This document shows, in pieces, positions 15,135 to 24,321 of a stretch of 64,000 nt of DNA. Both the position numbers and the translations under genes were made by a program. Numbering within the stretch: position 1 is the stretch's first letter; each line of letters opens with the position of its first letter. This DNA comes from Mycolicibacterium bacteremicum (lineage in GTDB: Bacteria > Actinomycetota > Actinomycetes > Mycobacteriales > Mycobacteriaceae). The stretch covers positions 19,592 to 83,591 of the forward strand of contig NZ_CALUAE010000021.1 of assembly GCF_943913955.1 (NCBI RefSeq), in the 5' to 3' direction. The notes under the pieces are model-generated. The model saw nothing but the letters and a program-made list of their open reading frames with translations, ran no database searches and was not told the origin of the DNA.

Positions 15135-17477
15135 TCAGCCCGCGGCACCGCCGGCGAGTTCGGCGGTGGTGAGATCGAAGGACCCCACCTGCCAGGCCTT
15201 CATGAACTGGTCCAGCGGCACGGCCAGGCCCTGCCCCTGCCGCGGTGCGCTGTCGTTGATGTAGACGACACCCTTGGTCATGTTGACGCTGAGCACGGTG
15301 ACGGCGTGGTTGGCCGTGTCGGCGCTGCCCCGGTACCACGCATAGTCCTCGCCGAAGTACTGCTTGTTCCACGCGTCGTAGACCAGCTTGTTGTTCAGGG
15401 CGACGATCACCGACTGTCCCTGACTCAGCGCAGCGGTCATGTTGTCCAGTGCCAGTGATCCCTCGGTCTTGAGGTATGTGGTGTGGTCGGCGTTGATACC
15501 GAACTTGTTCAGCAGCGTGACGACGTCGGCCAGGTACGTGCCGCCGAGACCTTCGGTGTACATCGATTGGCCGACCTTGATACCGCTGGGCAACGTCTCG
15601 GCCAGTGTCTGGACTTCGCGTGCCAGTGCCACCATGTCGACCGGCATTCCGTTACCGGTCAGTTGCGCGATGACCGCGGCGGTGGACATGAGGGCGCAGG
15701 TGCCGAAGTTGCCCTGGTACTTCCAGTACTGGTAGTTGGCGAGGTAATTGCCATACTCGATGTCACCGATTGCCGGCGGATCGATCGGCTCCGGTTGGGC
15801 CACACCGAATGTGCGGGACAGATCGCCGCCGAGATCGGTGATGTTCTCGGAGAGGACCTGGACCTGGTGCACGAATGCCGCGGCGATGCCCGATGCGACA
15901 TGGTGGACCGACGGCAACTTCCACACCCACTTGGACTTGGAGTCCGCCGGCGCCACATTCGGTGAACTGGCCAACTGGGTGGTGACCAGCTGGTAGTTCT
16001 GTGCCGCCCAGGCATTCATGAAGTCGTCGTAGCCCATGGTCAACCCTTGACCGTCGGCGCGGGTCGGGTCGTTGATGGTGACGGTGCCGTCCACGTTGTC
16101 GACGCCGATGACGACGACCGTCTTGGCAATGGGGTCGGTGCGGCCGTCCGCCGGCCCGACGATCGGCACGATCATGGCCTTCGTCGGATCCTGTAGGCCA
16201 TTGGTCAGATCGTTGAACGCCTTGCTCCACTGGTCTCGGCCATAGCTGCGCAGGATGATACGAACGTCCCTGTCCTGCAGTACTTCGTAGCTGTCCTGCC
16301 AGTACACGATGCGGGTGTCCGGACCGAGAACCTTGCTGCCGAGCGTGATGATGCTGTCGGTGTTCGCCGCGGCATCGAGGAAGCTCTGCAGGTCGACGAC
16401 GGTCTTGGTCAGCTGCCCGTAGGCCATGGCGACGGTGGCCAGCGCGCCGGTGATGAAGTCGTCGGCGGCGGTGAAGTACTGCACATTCGTGTTCGGGTCA
16501 CCGAACGGCAGGGCCCTGGTGATCACCTGCTGGGTGAATCCGAGAATGCCGCGCACATCATCGCGCAGCATGGTCAGGCTGCGTTGCAGCCCGTAGAGCT
16601 GGTTCATCACGGTGACGTACAGGCCGGCGCCGAAATCCTGCAGTCCGCGCAGCAATTGGCTGGGGGTGGGCAGCCCGAAGGGGTTGCGGGCCGCGGTCGC
16701 CACGGCGGTGGGAACCACCGCCGGGGACAGGGCCGTGGTGTGGCCGGCCGGCGCGGTGGTGGTCATGGTCGAGCTGCCGGCGTTTCCGGTCGTCGCACCG
16801 GTGGAACCGGTGGTGCCCAGCGAGGTGCCCGAGATCGCGGGTGCCGCAGGCGAAGTACCACGGATCGGTGTCGTGACATCGATCGCAGGAGCGGAGTCGG
16901 CCGCCGACGGCTGCGGTGCGCCGCCCGAGGTGGAGGTGCCCGATGCCGGGAAGGTGTCCGCACCGCCAGATGCGCCGGGGTCGCTTTCACCGTCTTCCTC
17001 GATCGTCGGCGACGCGACCTCGGTGTGGATCTCGCCGGTGGACGTCTCGACATCGCCGCCCGAGCCCGCGTCACCGGTCGACTCCTCGTGGGCTGCGTCG
17101 AGAACCTCGTCGATATCGCTCGACCCGTCCGACGAGGACGAATCCCGCCCGATCGCGGTCGAATCGTCATCGTCGGAGTCTTCCGCTGGGGTGAGAGCAC
17201 CTGCGCGCGGCGGGCGGGGTCCGGCGGTGTCATCGCGGGAAGCGGCGCCGGCGGCCGATCCCGTGTCGGACGAGGACGCATCGGAGCTGTCGCTGGAACC
17301 GGCGCTCGCGGAGCCGGACTCGCCCGGGTCGGCGGCCGCTATCGCGGCACCGCCGAGCATGGCGGCTCCCATGCCAAGGGTCACCGCGCCCGCTCCGAGC
17401 CATAGGCGTGCCTGCGCGGCGCGCCCCTCGCCTGCGTCGCACGAGGACTGACCCGTACCCGTCCGGTCCACCGCCAT
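15135..17477 (-). CDS. large secreted protein with duplicated C39-like peptidase domain
   Basis: 780 aa from ATG 17477 behind GGGGAG; 29 further codons upstream are open but unlikely. Residues 25-48 are a signal/membrane segment (LWLGAGAVTLGMGAAMLGG). Residues about 50-260 are a low-complexity Ser/Asp/Thr/Gly linker. The C-terminal 575-780 segment matches the C39-like (Peptidase_C39_2) fold: Cys594 in YQGNFGTCALMST, His724 in ANHAVTVLSV, Asp742 in YINDSA. Residues about 385-503 repeat the same scaffold (TVTINDPTRADGQGL to YQLVTTQLA) but have no Cys and carry Lys452 where His724 aligns. Probably an exported cysteine peptidase or amidase-like enzyme acting at the cell surface; substrate unknown. 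Confidence 0.82.
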   Translation of the reverse strand: MAVDRTGTGQSSCDAGEGRAAQARLWLGAGAVTLGMGAAMLGGAAIAAADPGESGSASAGSSDSSDASSSDTGSAAGAASRDDTAGPRPPRAGALTPAEDSDDDDSTAIGRDSSSSDGSSDIDEVLDAAHEESTGDAGSGGDVETSTGEIHTEVASPTIEEDGESDPGASGGADTFPASGTSTSGGAPQPSAADSAPAIDVTTPIRGTSPAAPAISGTSLGTTGSTGATTGNAGSSTMTTTAPAGHTTALSPAVVPTAVATAARNPFGLPTPSQLLRGLQDFGAGLYVTVMNQLYGLQRSLTMLRDDVRGILGFTQQVITRALPFGDPNTNVQYFTAADDFITGALATVAMAYGQLTKTVVDLQSFLDAAANTDSIITLGSKVLGPDTRIVYWQDSYEVLQDRDVRIILRSYGRDQWSKAFNDLTNGLQDPTKAMIVPIVGPADGRTDPIAKTVVVIGVDNVDGTVTINDPTRADGQGLTMGYDDFMNAWAAQNYQLVTTQLASSPNVAPADSKSKWVWKLPSVHHVASGIAAAFVHQVQVLSENITDLGGDLSRTFGVAQPEPIDPPAIGDIEYGNYLANYQYWKYQGNFGTCALMSTAAVIAQLTGNGMPVDMVALAREVQTLAETLPSGIKVGQSMYTEGLGGTYLADVVTLLNKFGINADHTTYLKTEGSLALDNMTAALSQGQSVIVALNNKLVYDAWNKQYFGEDYAWYRGSADTANHAVTVLSVNMTKGVVYINDSAPRQGQGLAVPLDQFMKAWQVGSFDLTTAELAGGAAG

Positions 17478-17874
17478 TGATTGCTCCCCATCATTGATTG
17501 ACGCCCACGTAAAATATGTTGGCGAGCAGAGAATACGCAGGCGCGCAGTAAAACCGCAGCTCAATTGCTAAATGTTGATAGCCCCCGCAGTGCAGCAAAT
17601 TTTCAAAAGTCAAATTTTGCATTCACTACGTGCGTTTGCCGTACAGGCCGAGGTCGCTGGCTACATCGCGGCGACCGGGGTCAGGCTCGCCGGCACGAGC
17701 CCACGGGGCGCGGATGCTCGGCGCGACCCGTGCCGTGGCAGCGGGTGTGGAGGGTGCCCAGATCTCCTGCGCGCCAGATGCTGTCAGGTAGCTGAAATCG
17801 CCCCATCGTTGCGCCGTCGGTGTACCCGCTGTGTCATAGTCGTCCGGGCGTTTTGCCCTGACGAAGGAGTCCGC
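17478..17874. other. 397-bp divergent intergenic region with candidate GlnR box
   Basis: Separates the C39-like gene and the ammonium transporter and should hold both promoters. It is more AT-rich near 17500-17620, with an imperfect inverted repeat (GCAAATTTTC ... CAAATTTTGC, 17595-17620). At 17783-17798 GTCAG-N6-GAAAT resembles the mycobacterial GlnR half-site GTnAC-N6-GAAAC, fitting for an amt promoter. No convincing small gene is seen. Confidence 0.4.
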
Positions 17875-19131
17875 GTGCAGATCGACCCCGCCGCCACCGC
17901 CTGGTTGCTCGTCAGCACCGCCATGGTGCTGCTGATGACGCCCGGGCTGGCCATCTTCTACGGCGGCATGGTCCGCTCCACCGGTGTGCTCAACATGATC
18001 ATGATGAGCTTCATCGCGATCCCGGTCGTCACCGTGACCTGGATCCTGGCCGGCTACAGCCTGGCCTTCGGGGCCGATGCCGGCGGCGGACTGATCGGCG
18101 GGCTCGACCACATCGGCCTGTCCGGCATCGACCTGACCGCGGTGCGCTCCAATGTCCCCGAGCTGCTGTTCGTCACCTTCCAACTGGCCTTCGCCATCCT
18201 GACCGCGGCACTGGTCAGCGGGGCGATCGCCGACCGGGCCAAGTTCTCTGCCTGGGTGGTGTTCGTCGCGCTCTGGACGCTGACCGTGTATTCGCCGGTG
18301 GCGCACTGGGTCTGGGGCCCCGGCGGCTGGCTGGCGAGCTTCGGCGCGCTCGACTACGCGGGCGGTCTGGTGGTCGAGATCGTCTCGGGTGCATCAGCAT
18401 TGGCGCTCGCCCTGGTACTCGGTCCGCGCATCGGATTCAAATCCGAGGCGATGCGTCCGCACAATCTGCCCTTCGTCCTGCTGGGCGTCGGACTGCTGTG
18501 GTTCGGCTGGTTCGGTTTCAACGCGGGCTCGGCGTTCGCCGTGGACGGCAAGGCCGCGGTCATCTTCCTCAACACGCTGATCGCGGGATGCCTGGGCATG
18601 CTCGGCTGGCTGGCGGTCGAGCGGTTCCGCGACGGTCACCCGACCACCTTCGGTGCGGCCTCCGGTGTCGTCGCGGGTCTGGTGGCGATCACCCCGTCCT
18701 GTGGTTTCGTCACGCCCGTCGGCGCCGTCGTGGTGGGCCTGGCCGCCGGCGTGGTGTGTTCCTATGCCATCGGCTGGAAGTTCACGGCCGGATACGACGA
18801 TTCCCTGGATGTGGTCGGCGTGCACTTCGTCGGGGGAGTGGTCGGCACCTTCCTGATCGGCCTGCTGGCCGCGGAGATGGTGTCCGGCGGCCCCGCGGGC
18901 CTGTTCTACGGCGGCGGCCTGACCCAACTCGGCAAGCAGATGCTGGGCATCATCGTGGTGGCGGCGTTCGCGTTCACGGTGTCGTTCGTCATCGCGAAGG
19001 TGATCGACGCGACGATGGGCTTCCGGGTCACCCGGGAGGACGAACTGTCCGGTATCGACTTCACCCAGCACGCCGAAACGGCCTACGCCGAAGGGGTGCA
19101 CGGCCAGCAGCACAAGCGGCCGGGTAGCTGA
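17875..19131 (+). CDS. ammonium transporter (Amt family), twin-His variant
   Basis: 418 aa from GTG 17875 with GAAGGAG six bases upstream; the frame is open back to 17572 but without family similarity. Eleven membrane helices; the Amt signature DYAGGLVVEIVSGASALALA and the second pore His317 (VVGVHFVGGVVG) are clear. At the first twin-His position (E. coli AmtB His168) it has Glu168, as in some fungal Mep proteins. Cytoplasmic tail of about 35 residues. No glnB lies next to it, unlike the amt-glnB-glnD locus. Its TGA directly abuts the stop of the convergent gene. Confidence 0.92.
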   Translation: MQIDPAATAWLLVSTAMVLLMTPGLAIFYGGMVRSTGVLNMIMMSFIAIPVVTVTWILAGYSLAFGADAGGGLIGGLDHIGLSGIDLTAVRSNVPELLFVTFQLAFAILTAALVSGAIADRAKFSAWVVFVALWTLTVYSPVAHWVWGPGGWLASFGALDYAGGLVVEIVSGASALALALVLGPRIGFKSEAMRPHNLPFVLLGVGLLWFGWFGFNAGSAFAVDGKAAVIFLNTLIAGCLGMLGWLAVERFRDGHPTTFGAASGVVAGLVAITPSCGFVTPVGAVVVGLAAGVVCSYAIGWKFTAGYDDSLDVVGVHFVGGVVGTFLIGLLAAEMVSGGPAGLFYGGGLTQLGKQMLGIIVVAAFAFTVSFVIAKVIDATMGFRVTREDELSGIDFTQHAETAYAEGVHGQQHKRPGS

Positions 19132-19728
19132 TCAGCGCGGACCGTCGACCGCGAAAGTCCCGTCGTCGTCGGTGAATTCGACGTACACCTGGCGGATTGC
19201 CCCGTCGATCTCGACATCGCAGGTGAAGCTGTCACCCTGAGATGCCGAGGGATCCTTGCCGCCGTTGCACCGCATGGCACTGATCGTGTTGGCGCCGTAT
19301 CCGTTGATCGGGTCCGACAGGATGGCCCGTACACCGGCCTCGGCCTGCTCGACCTTGATGACCGCACCCCGGTGGACGGCGAACTGCCACACGCCGACAC
19401 CGATGACAGCGGCGGCGGCGACGACCACGGCAGCGATGACCAGGATGCGGCGGTTGGTCGATCCCGTGGTCTGCCGGTGCTGGCCGCCGGGCTGCTGTCC
19501 CGGACGCAGGGTGTAGCGATACGGATCCACCGTGGGCGGTGGCACTGACGGATACGGCGGTTGCTGTCGCCGCGGGTACGGCTGGGCCGGGCGCTGCTGT
19601 GGCGGCGGAACCGGCCGCGCCGGAGGTGGCGGGGGATGGCTGCCCGGTGCCGGCCCCGCCCCGCCCGGCCGGGCCCACCACGGTGGGGCCTGTCCCGGCG
19701 GCTGATTCGGGTTCGGCGGCCGGGTCAT
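19132..19728 (-). CDS. proline-rich single-pass protein with DUF4333 domain
   Basis: 198 aa. Residues 1-90 are Pro/Gln/Arg-rich and cytoplasmic, 94-117 form one membrane helix (ILVIAAVVVAAAAVIGVGVW), and the remainder is an extracytoplasmic DUF4333 domain with two Cys (MRCNGG and FTCDVEIDG) likely forming a disulfide. Function unknown; such proteins are common in mycobacterial envelopes. Its start overlaps the stop of the upstream metallopeptidase gene, so they form an operon and may act together at the cell surface. Confidence 0.82.
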   Translation of the reverse strand: MTRPPNPNQPPGQAPPWWARPGGAGPAPGSHPPPPPARPVPPPQQRPAQPYPRRQQPPYPSVPPPTVDPYRYTLRPGQQPGGQHRQTTGSTNRRILVIAAVVVAAAAVIGVGVWQFAVHRGAVIKVEQAEAGVRAILSDPINGYGANTISAMRCNGGKDPSASQGDSFTCDVEIDGAIRQVYVEFTDDDGTFAVDGPR

Positions 19729-21173
19729 GCCGCGAACCGCTGGTAGCAGGCGCCGGCGTCGCCACGTAGGCCGGACCGGTAGGCCAGGATGCGGGTGAAC
19801 CCCGCCGGCACCGTCGCCCCGTTGACATCACTGGCCGCCAACCCGTTGGTCAACAACCCGGAGATTGCCTCGTCGGTGTCACCGGCCGACAGCATCAGCT
19901 CGCTGCCCGGCTCGGCCATCCGGCCCTGGGCCACTCCGGTCAGGCATGCGGTGCGCAGCGCCGCCCGGGCCGATTCCAGCGGGTAGCCACGTTCCTTCTG
20001 CACCGCCAGGGCGTATCGCGAGGTGACGATGGACAGTGCGGTGTTGTCGCCCTGCAGCAGCACGCCCTGATCCTCGGCCCTGGGGGTGCCCAGCGCCTGC
20101 AGCGCAGGAAGATTGACGTTGATGGTGTTGGTGGTCGGACAGTAGAAGGCGGGTGAGACCGGCTGGGCGTCGGGACAGGTCGCCATCGCCAGGTTCAGCG
20201 ACGGTGGGTTGGTCGGGTTGTAGACCTGGGTCAACGTGTCCATCAGATTGGTGAGCAACCGCTCGTCGATCGGGCTGTCACCGGCGGACGGGTCACCGTA
20301 GGAGTCGTAGGACAGGAACTGCGGCAGGTCGCCCTGGCGCTCGGTGATATCGGCCATGTCGATCGCCGCGCACTGGTCGGCGTTGCCGGCGAAGCCGATC
20401 TGGAAGGCGCTGATGCGGTCGAGCGCGGAGCCGTGCGCATCACCGGTGAGAATGGCCTCCTCCTGGGTCATCAGCGGGTCGCGGATGTAGATCGCCCCGG
20501 CCAGAACGTGATTGAGGCCGTCACCGGTGCTCAGGTCGAAGCGCGGGGACTGGCCGGAGGCCACCCAGTGCAGATACACCCCGGCGAAGCAGTCGGCCTG
20601 CTGCTCCTTGACCAGGACCGGGGTCGACTTCTCGACCAGGTGTGCCTTCGCCTGGACGGCGTGGCCGAACTCGTGGGCGATGACGCCGACGACGCCCATA
20701 TCGCCGAAGTATTTGGCCGCACCGGGGATGAACTCGCTGCGGTCCCAGGCCATCACGTCATCGTCGAAGCAGTAGAACGCGTTGGCCAGTTCGTACAGGT
20801 CGTTACCGCATACGACCGGCCCGTCGGGATCCGAGGCGTCGTAGGACACCAGACCGGACACCGGGGTGTAGGTGCCGGTGAGCGCGCCCTCCCAGTTCTG
20901 CGACCAGAACTCCTCGAGGTCGTCGACCGCGTGCAGCACCAGCTGGTCCACCGGGCCGCCGTCACTGTTGTCGGCGACGCTCGCCGGCGGCGGGGCGTCC
21001 GGGCGGGGACCGCTGGGGCCGTCGTGGGCGGGTAGCCCGCCGGCCCGTTGCGGGTCGTACAGCATCGATACCGCACGGCCGTCGAGCACCGTCGTCGCGC
21101 AGCCGGACAGGATCAGCACGAGCGTGAGCGCACCGCACAGCCAGGCGATACGGCCTGCGACCCGTCGATCCAT
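19725..21173 (-). CDS. lipoprotein neutral zinc metallopeptidase
   Basis: 482 aa. Signal peptide with lipobox LILSGC (Cys25). Zinc site HEFGH (His167, Glu168, His171) followed by a likely third ligand Glu190 in KEQQADCFAG, the arrangement of the putative neutral zinc metallopeptidase family (YpfJ-like), to which mycobacterial LpqM also belongs. A large, less conserved C-terminal half with several Cys pairs follows. Anchored outside the membrane; substrate unknown. Confidence 0.88.
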   Translation of the reverse strand: MDRRVAGRIAWLCGALTLVLILSGCATTVLDGRAVSMLYDPQRAGGLPAHDGPSGPRPDAPPPASVADNSDGGPVDQLVLHAVDDLEEFWSQNWEGALTGTYTPVSGLVSYDASDPDGPVVCGNDLYELANAFYCFDDDVMAWDRSEFIPGAAKYFGDMGVVGVIAHEFGHAVQAKAHLVEKSTPVLVKEQQADCFAGVYLHWVASGQSPRFDLSTGDGLNHVLAGAIYIRDPLMTQEEAILTGDAHGSALDRISAFQIGFAGNADQCAAIDMADITERQGDLPQFLSYDSYGDPSAGDSPIDERLLTNLMDTLTQVYNPTNPPSLNLAMATCPDAQPVSPAFYCPTTNTINVNLPALQALGTPRAEDQGVLLQGDNTALSIVTSRYALAVQKERGYPLESARAALRTACLTGVAQGRMAEPGSELMLSAGDTDEAISGLLTNGLAASDVNGATVPAGFTRILAYRSGLRGDAGACYQRFAA

Positions 21174-21215
21174 AGTCGAAGGCTAACAAGCCAGGGCAGG
21201 GCGATGGCGATGAGA

Positions 21216-22235
21216 TTATCCGGCGTACCGGGCTGCCAGGGTGCGGCGGTGGGTTCTGGGCGAGCCGAACAGGGAGCGGTTCAGCGTCGCGCGCTTCAGG
21301 TAGACGTGGATCCCGCTCTCCCAGGTGTAGCCGATACCGCCGTGTAACTGCATCGCCGTGCCCGCGACCGACACGGCGGTATCGGTGGCATACGCCTTGG
21401 CCATGGCGGCCGGCGCCGCCGTGTCGCCACCGTCGGTCGAACAGTCCACCGCGGCATCGACGAGCTGGCGGGCGACCCGGATCTGCACCAGCATGTCGGC
21501 GCAGGCATGTTTGACGGCTTGGAACGAGCCGATCGGGCGACCGAACTGCTGTCGTATGCCGACGTAGTCGACGGTTGCGGCGAGCATCGCCTCGGCCAGT
21601 CCCAGGCTGTCGGCGGCCACCGCGATCGCGCCGCGGTCGACCAGCGGTGCCAGGGCGGGCAGTGGCCAGACGCGTTCGGCACGCGCACGCTGCGCGGTGA
21701 CCGTGGCCAGCGCACGGGTCTCGTCCAGGACCGGTTGTGGTGTGACGGTGAGCGCGCTCGGGGCGATATCGACCAGCACCGTATTGCCATCGGAGGTGGC
21801 GGCGGGAATCAGCAACCGGGTCGCCTGGCCGGCGTCGGGAACGAATTCGGCTGTCCCGTTGAGGGAGTGATCGGCGTCGAGCCGGAACGGCGACCCGCTG
21901 TCCGCACCGGTCGGCAGCACCGCCACGGGCCGCTCGCGGCCCTCGGCGGTTGCCGCCAGCAGGTGGTCACGATGCTCGTCGGCCGGCAGGGCCAGCAGTG
22001 CACCGACACCCGAGGTCACACCCAGGTGCGGACCGGGTGCCGCGGCGCGGCCGAGTTCCTCGGCGACCACCGCGGTCTCGGCGAAGGACACTCCCGATCC
22101 GCCGAGCGACTCGGCGATCTCCAGTCCCGGCCAGCCTGCCTGGGTGATCACCGTCCAGTCCGGAGGGCCGCCCGACAACACGTCCCGGGCCACCGATCGC
22201 AATTCGGCGTGCAGCTCGGCGAATTCGCGTGTCAT
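21216..22235 (-). CDS. acyl-CoA dehydrogenase, short partner subunit
   Basis: 339 aa from ATG 22235, sharing one base with the stop of the preceding gene (TGATG); the longer frame to 22526 lies inside that gene. ACAD fold: N-terminal helices, a shortened middle domain, and C-terminal helices ending in AMQLHGGIGYTWESGIHVYLKRA, the usual FAD/CoA end block. Shorter than a full FadE. In mycobacterial sterol degradation such short ACADs form alpha2-beta2 complexes with an adjacent full-length one, so pairing with the gene at 22235-23404 is likely. Confidence 0.85.
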   Translation of the reverse strand: MTREFAELHAELRSVARDVLSGGPPDWTVITQAGWPGLEIAESLGGSGVSFAETAVVAEELGRAAAPGPHLGVTSGVGALLALPADEHRDHLLAATAEGRERPVAVLPTGADSGSPFRLDADHSLNGTAEFVPDAGQATRLLIPAATSDGNTVLVDIAPSALTVTPQPVLDETRALATVTAQRARAERVWPLPALAPLVDRGAIAVAADSLGLAEAMLAATVDYVGIRQQFGRPIGSFQAVKHACADMLVQIRVARQLVDAAVDCSTDGGDTAAPAAMAKAYATDTAVSVAGTAMQLHGGIGYTWESGIHVYLKRATLNRSLFGSPRTHRRTLAARYAG

Positions 22236-23404
22236 CAGGCTCCCGCCGGTTCGCGGGGCAGGCCCAGACCGCGTTCCCCGATGATGGTGCGTTGGATCTC
22301 GCTGGCGCCGCCCGGGATGGTCCACTCCCACGAGCCGATGAAATCGAGTACCCAGGCCCCGGATTCCCAGCCGCTGGATATCGGTTTGGCCAGCACCGTG
22401 TGCCCGGCCAGTCCGCTGATCTGCGCCCCGAAATCGGTCAGCCGCTGCAACAGTTCGCTGTAGAACAACTTCACCACCGACGCATCGGCGGGGGAGTGGG
22501 TCTTGCCTTCCACGAGATCGCGGCACAGCCCGCGCAGCCCGGTGATCTCGATCTCGAACTGCGCCAGACGATCCGACACCAGCGCGTCACCGAGTATTCC
22601 CGCGCGCCGGCATTCCCCGACCAGCCAGCCGAACCCGGCGTTTCCGAGCCGCTCTGCCAATTCCAGCATGGTCATCCCGCGCTCGGCCCCCAGCGTCTCC
22701 TGCGCGACCTGCCACCCCTTGTTCTCCGGGCCCACCAGGTTCGCCGCGGGCACCCGCACATCGTTGAGGAACACCTCGCAGAAGTGCGATTCGCCGGTGG
22801 CCTGCCTGATCGGGCGCACCTCGACGCCCGGGCTGGCCATGTCCATCAGGAAATACGAGATACCGTGCCGCTTCTTGGCGTTCGGGTCGGTTCGAGCCAG
22901 CAGCAGGCACCAGTCGGCGTGCAATCCACCGCTGGCCCAGACCTTCTGGCCGTTGACCACGAAATCGTCGCCGTCGCGGCGCGCCGTGGTGCGCAGCGCC
23001 GCCAGGTCGGAGCCGGCCTCGGGTTCGGAGAAGCCCTGCACCCAGATCTCGCCGTCCAGGATGGCCGGGAGGTGGCGGCGACGTTGTTCCTCGGTGCCGG
23101 CGGCCAGCAGGGTCGACGCGGCGTGATGGATCCCGACGAACGCGAGCACCAGCCGCGGCGCATCGGCGGCGGCCAGTTCGGAGTACAGCACGATCTGCTC
23201 GGCGACCGACATGCCGCCGCCCCATTCGGCGGGCCAGTGCGGTACCGCGTAGCCGGCTGAATGCAGTTCGGCGAACCAGGCCTTCTGGAACCGCACGTAT
23301 TCGTCGTCACCGACGCCGGTCTGCGCGGTCCGCCAGTCGCGTGGCACATGCTCGGCGCACCAGCTGCGCACCTGTCGGCGGAAGTCCTCCAGATCCCGGG
23401 TCAT
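22235..23404 (-). CDS. acyl-CoA dehydrogenase, full-length (FadE-like)
   Basis: 389 aa. Complete ACAD: WPAEWGGGMSVAEQIVLYSE in the N-domain, the FSEPEAGSDLAALRTTA and VNGQKVWASG middle-domain motifs for FAD/substrate contact, and a C-terminal PGGASEIQRTIIGERGLGLP. Introduces an alpha-beta double bond in an acyl-CoA. Third in a four-gene ACAD operon with overlapping ends, probably partnered with the short ACAD downstream. Confidence 0.88.
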   Translation of the reverse strand: MTRDLEDFRRQVRSWCAEHVPRDWRTAQTGVGDDEYVRFQKAWFAELHSAGYAVPHWPAEWGGGMSVAEQIVLYSELAAADAPRLVLAFVGIHHAASTLLAAGTEEQRRRHLPAILDGEIWVQGFSEPEAGSDLAALRTTARRDGDDFVVNGQKVWASGGLHADWCLLLARTDPNAKKRHGISYFLMDMASPGVEVRPIRQATGESHFCEVFLNDVRVPAANLVGPENKGWQVAQETLGAERGMTMLELAERLGNAGFGWLVGECRRAGILGDALVSDRLAQFEIEITGLRGLCRDLVEGKTHSPADASVVKLFYSELLQRLTDFGAQISGLAGHTVLAKPISSGWESGAWVLDFIGSWEWTIPGGASEIQRTIIGERGLGLPREPAGA

Positions 23405-24321
23405 GGTGCGTCGCTGTACAGTCCGGTCAGGCCGCGGGTGCCCAACTGTTCGGTGAGTCGTGCCCGGGTGGCCGACAGGCCCAGCGGCAGCCGGCGCAGC
23501 GGCTGGCTGTAGCGCGACAGCCAGGACAGCACGGTCTCATCGCAGAAGCCGACCGCACCGTGCAACTGATGGGTCACCCGGAACACCACCTCGGCCGCCT
23601 CGATGGCGGCCATTCGCAGGGCCAGCGCATCGGCGGGCCCGTCGGGACCGGTCGCCGTCGTCAGTGCATGGCGGGCCAGCATCTCCAGCCCGCTGCGTTC
23701 GACCTCGGCATCGGTGAGCTGGAACTGCACCCCCTGGAAACCCGCCAGGGGTTGGCCGAACTGTCGGCGCAGCTGCACGTGCGCCACGGTCAGATCCAGT
23801 GCGCGATCCAACATTCCGAGCAGCGTCCAGCAGGGTAGTACGAGGGCGAGCGCGACGTCGTCGCTGCCGGCATCGTCGAGGGACGCGAGTTCCAGGGAGG
23901 TGACGAAGGCGGTCCGCGGATCGCGGGTGCCGGTGACCCGGTCCCGCCGGCCGTTCAAAGTCGTTGTGAGCCAACTGCCGCCGAGACCGGCGAGGGTGGC
24001 GGCCGGTGCCGGCCCGGCGATCACGAACAGTCCGTCGGCCTCGGTGTCGGTGGGCCGGGCCAGTCGTTCGGCCACCGGGTAGGGCAGTCCCCAGTAGCCC
24101 GCGCTGCGGCACAGTGCGGCGGCGGCCTCGGCCGAATCGCTGTCGTTGCGCGGCTCCAGATCCCAGGCGCCCAACCCGTCGAGGACGTCGGCGACCAGCG
24201 ATGCGCGCCGGGCCGGATCGGCCTCGGCGTGCTGCAGCAGCGCGTCGCCGCCGGCGGCTTCGAAGGCACGCCGGGCCTGTTCGCCGTATTCGCGCGCCTC
24301 CGGGCTCAGGTCGATGATCAT
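23401..24321 (-). CDS. acyl-CoA dehydrogenase, short partner subunit
   Basis: 306 aa from ATG 24321 (ATGA overlap with the preceding gene); the open frame to 24603 is internal to that gene. C-terminal ACAD helices (VQLRRQFGQPLAGFQGVQFQLTD, HQLHGAVGFCDETVLSWLSR) are conserved while the middle domain is reduced. Likely the small subunit that pairs with the gene at 24318-25475. Its own catalytic base cannot be identified with confidence. Confidence 0.84.
   Translation of the reverse strand: MIIDLSPEAREYGEQARRAFEAAGGDALLQHAEADPARRASLVADVLDGLGAWDLEPRNDSDSAEAAAALCRSAGYWGLPYPVAERLARPTDTEADGLFVIAGPAPAATLAGLGGSWLTTTLNGRRDRVTGTRDPRTAFVTSLELASLDDAGSDDVALALVLPCWTLLGMLDRALDLTVAHVQLRRQFGQPLAGFQGVQFQLTDAEVERSGLEMLARHALTTATGPDGPADALALRMAAIEAAEVVFRVTHQLHGAVGFCDETVLSWLSRYSQPLRRLPLGLSATRARLTEQLGTRGLTGLYSDAP

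Noticed and set aside
16584..17405. Long plus-strand frames over the C39-like gene
   Set aside because: Composition mirrors the Ser/Asp-rich coding strand; no start signal or similarity.
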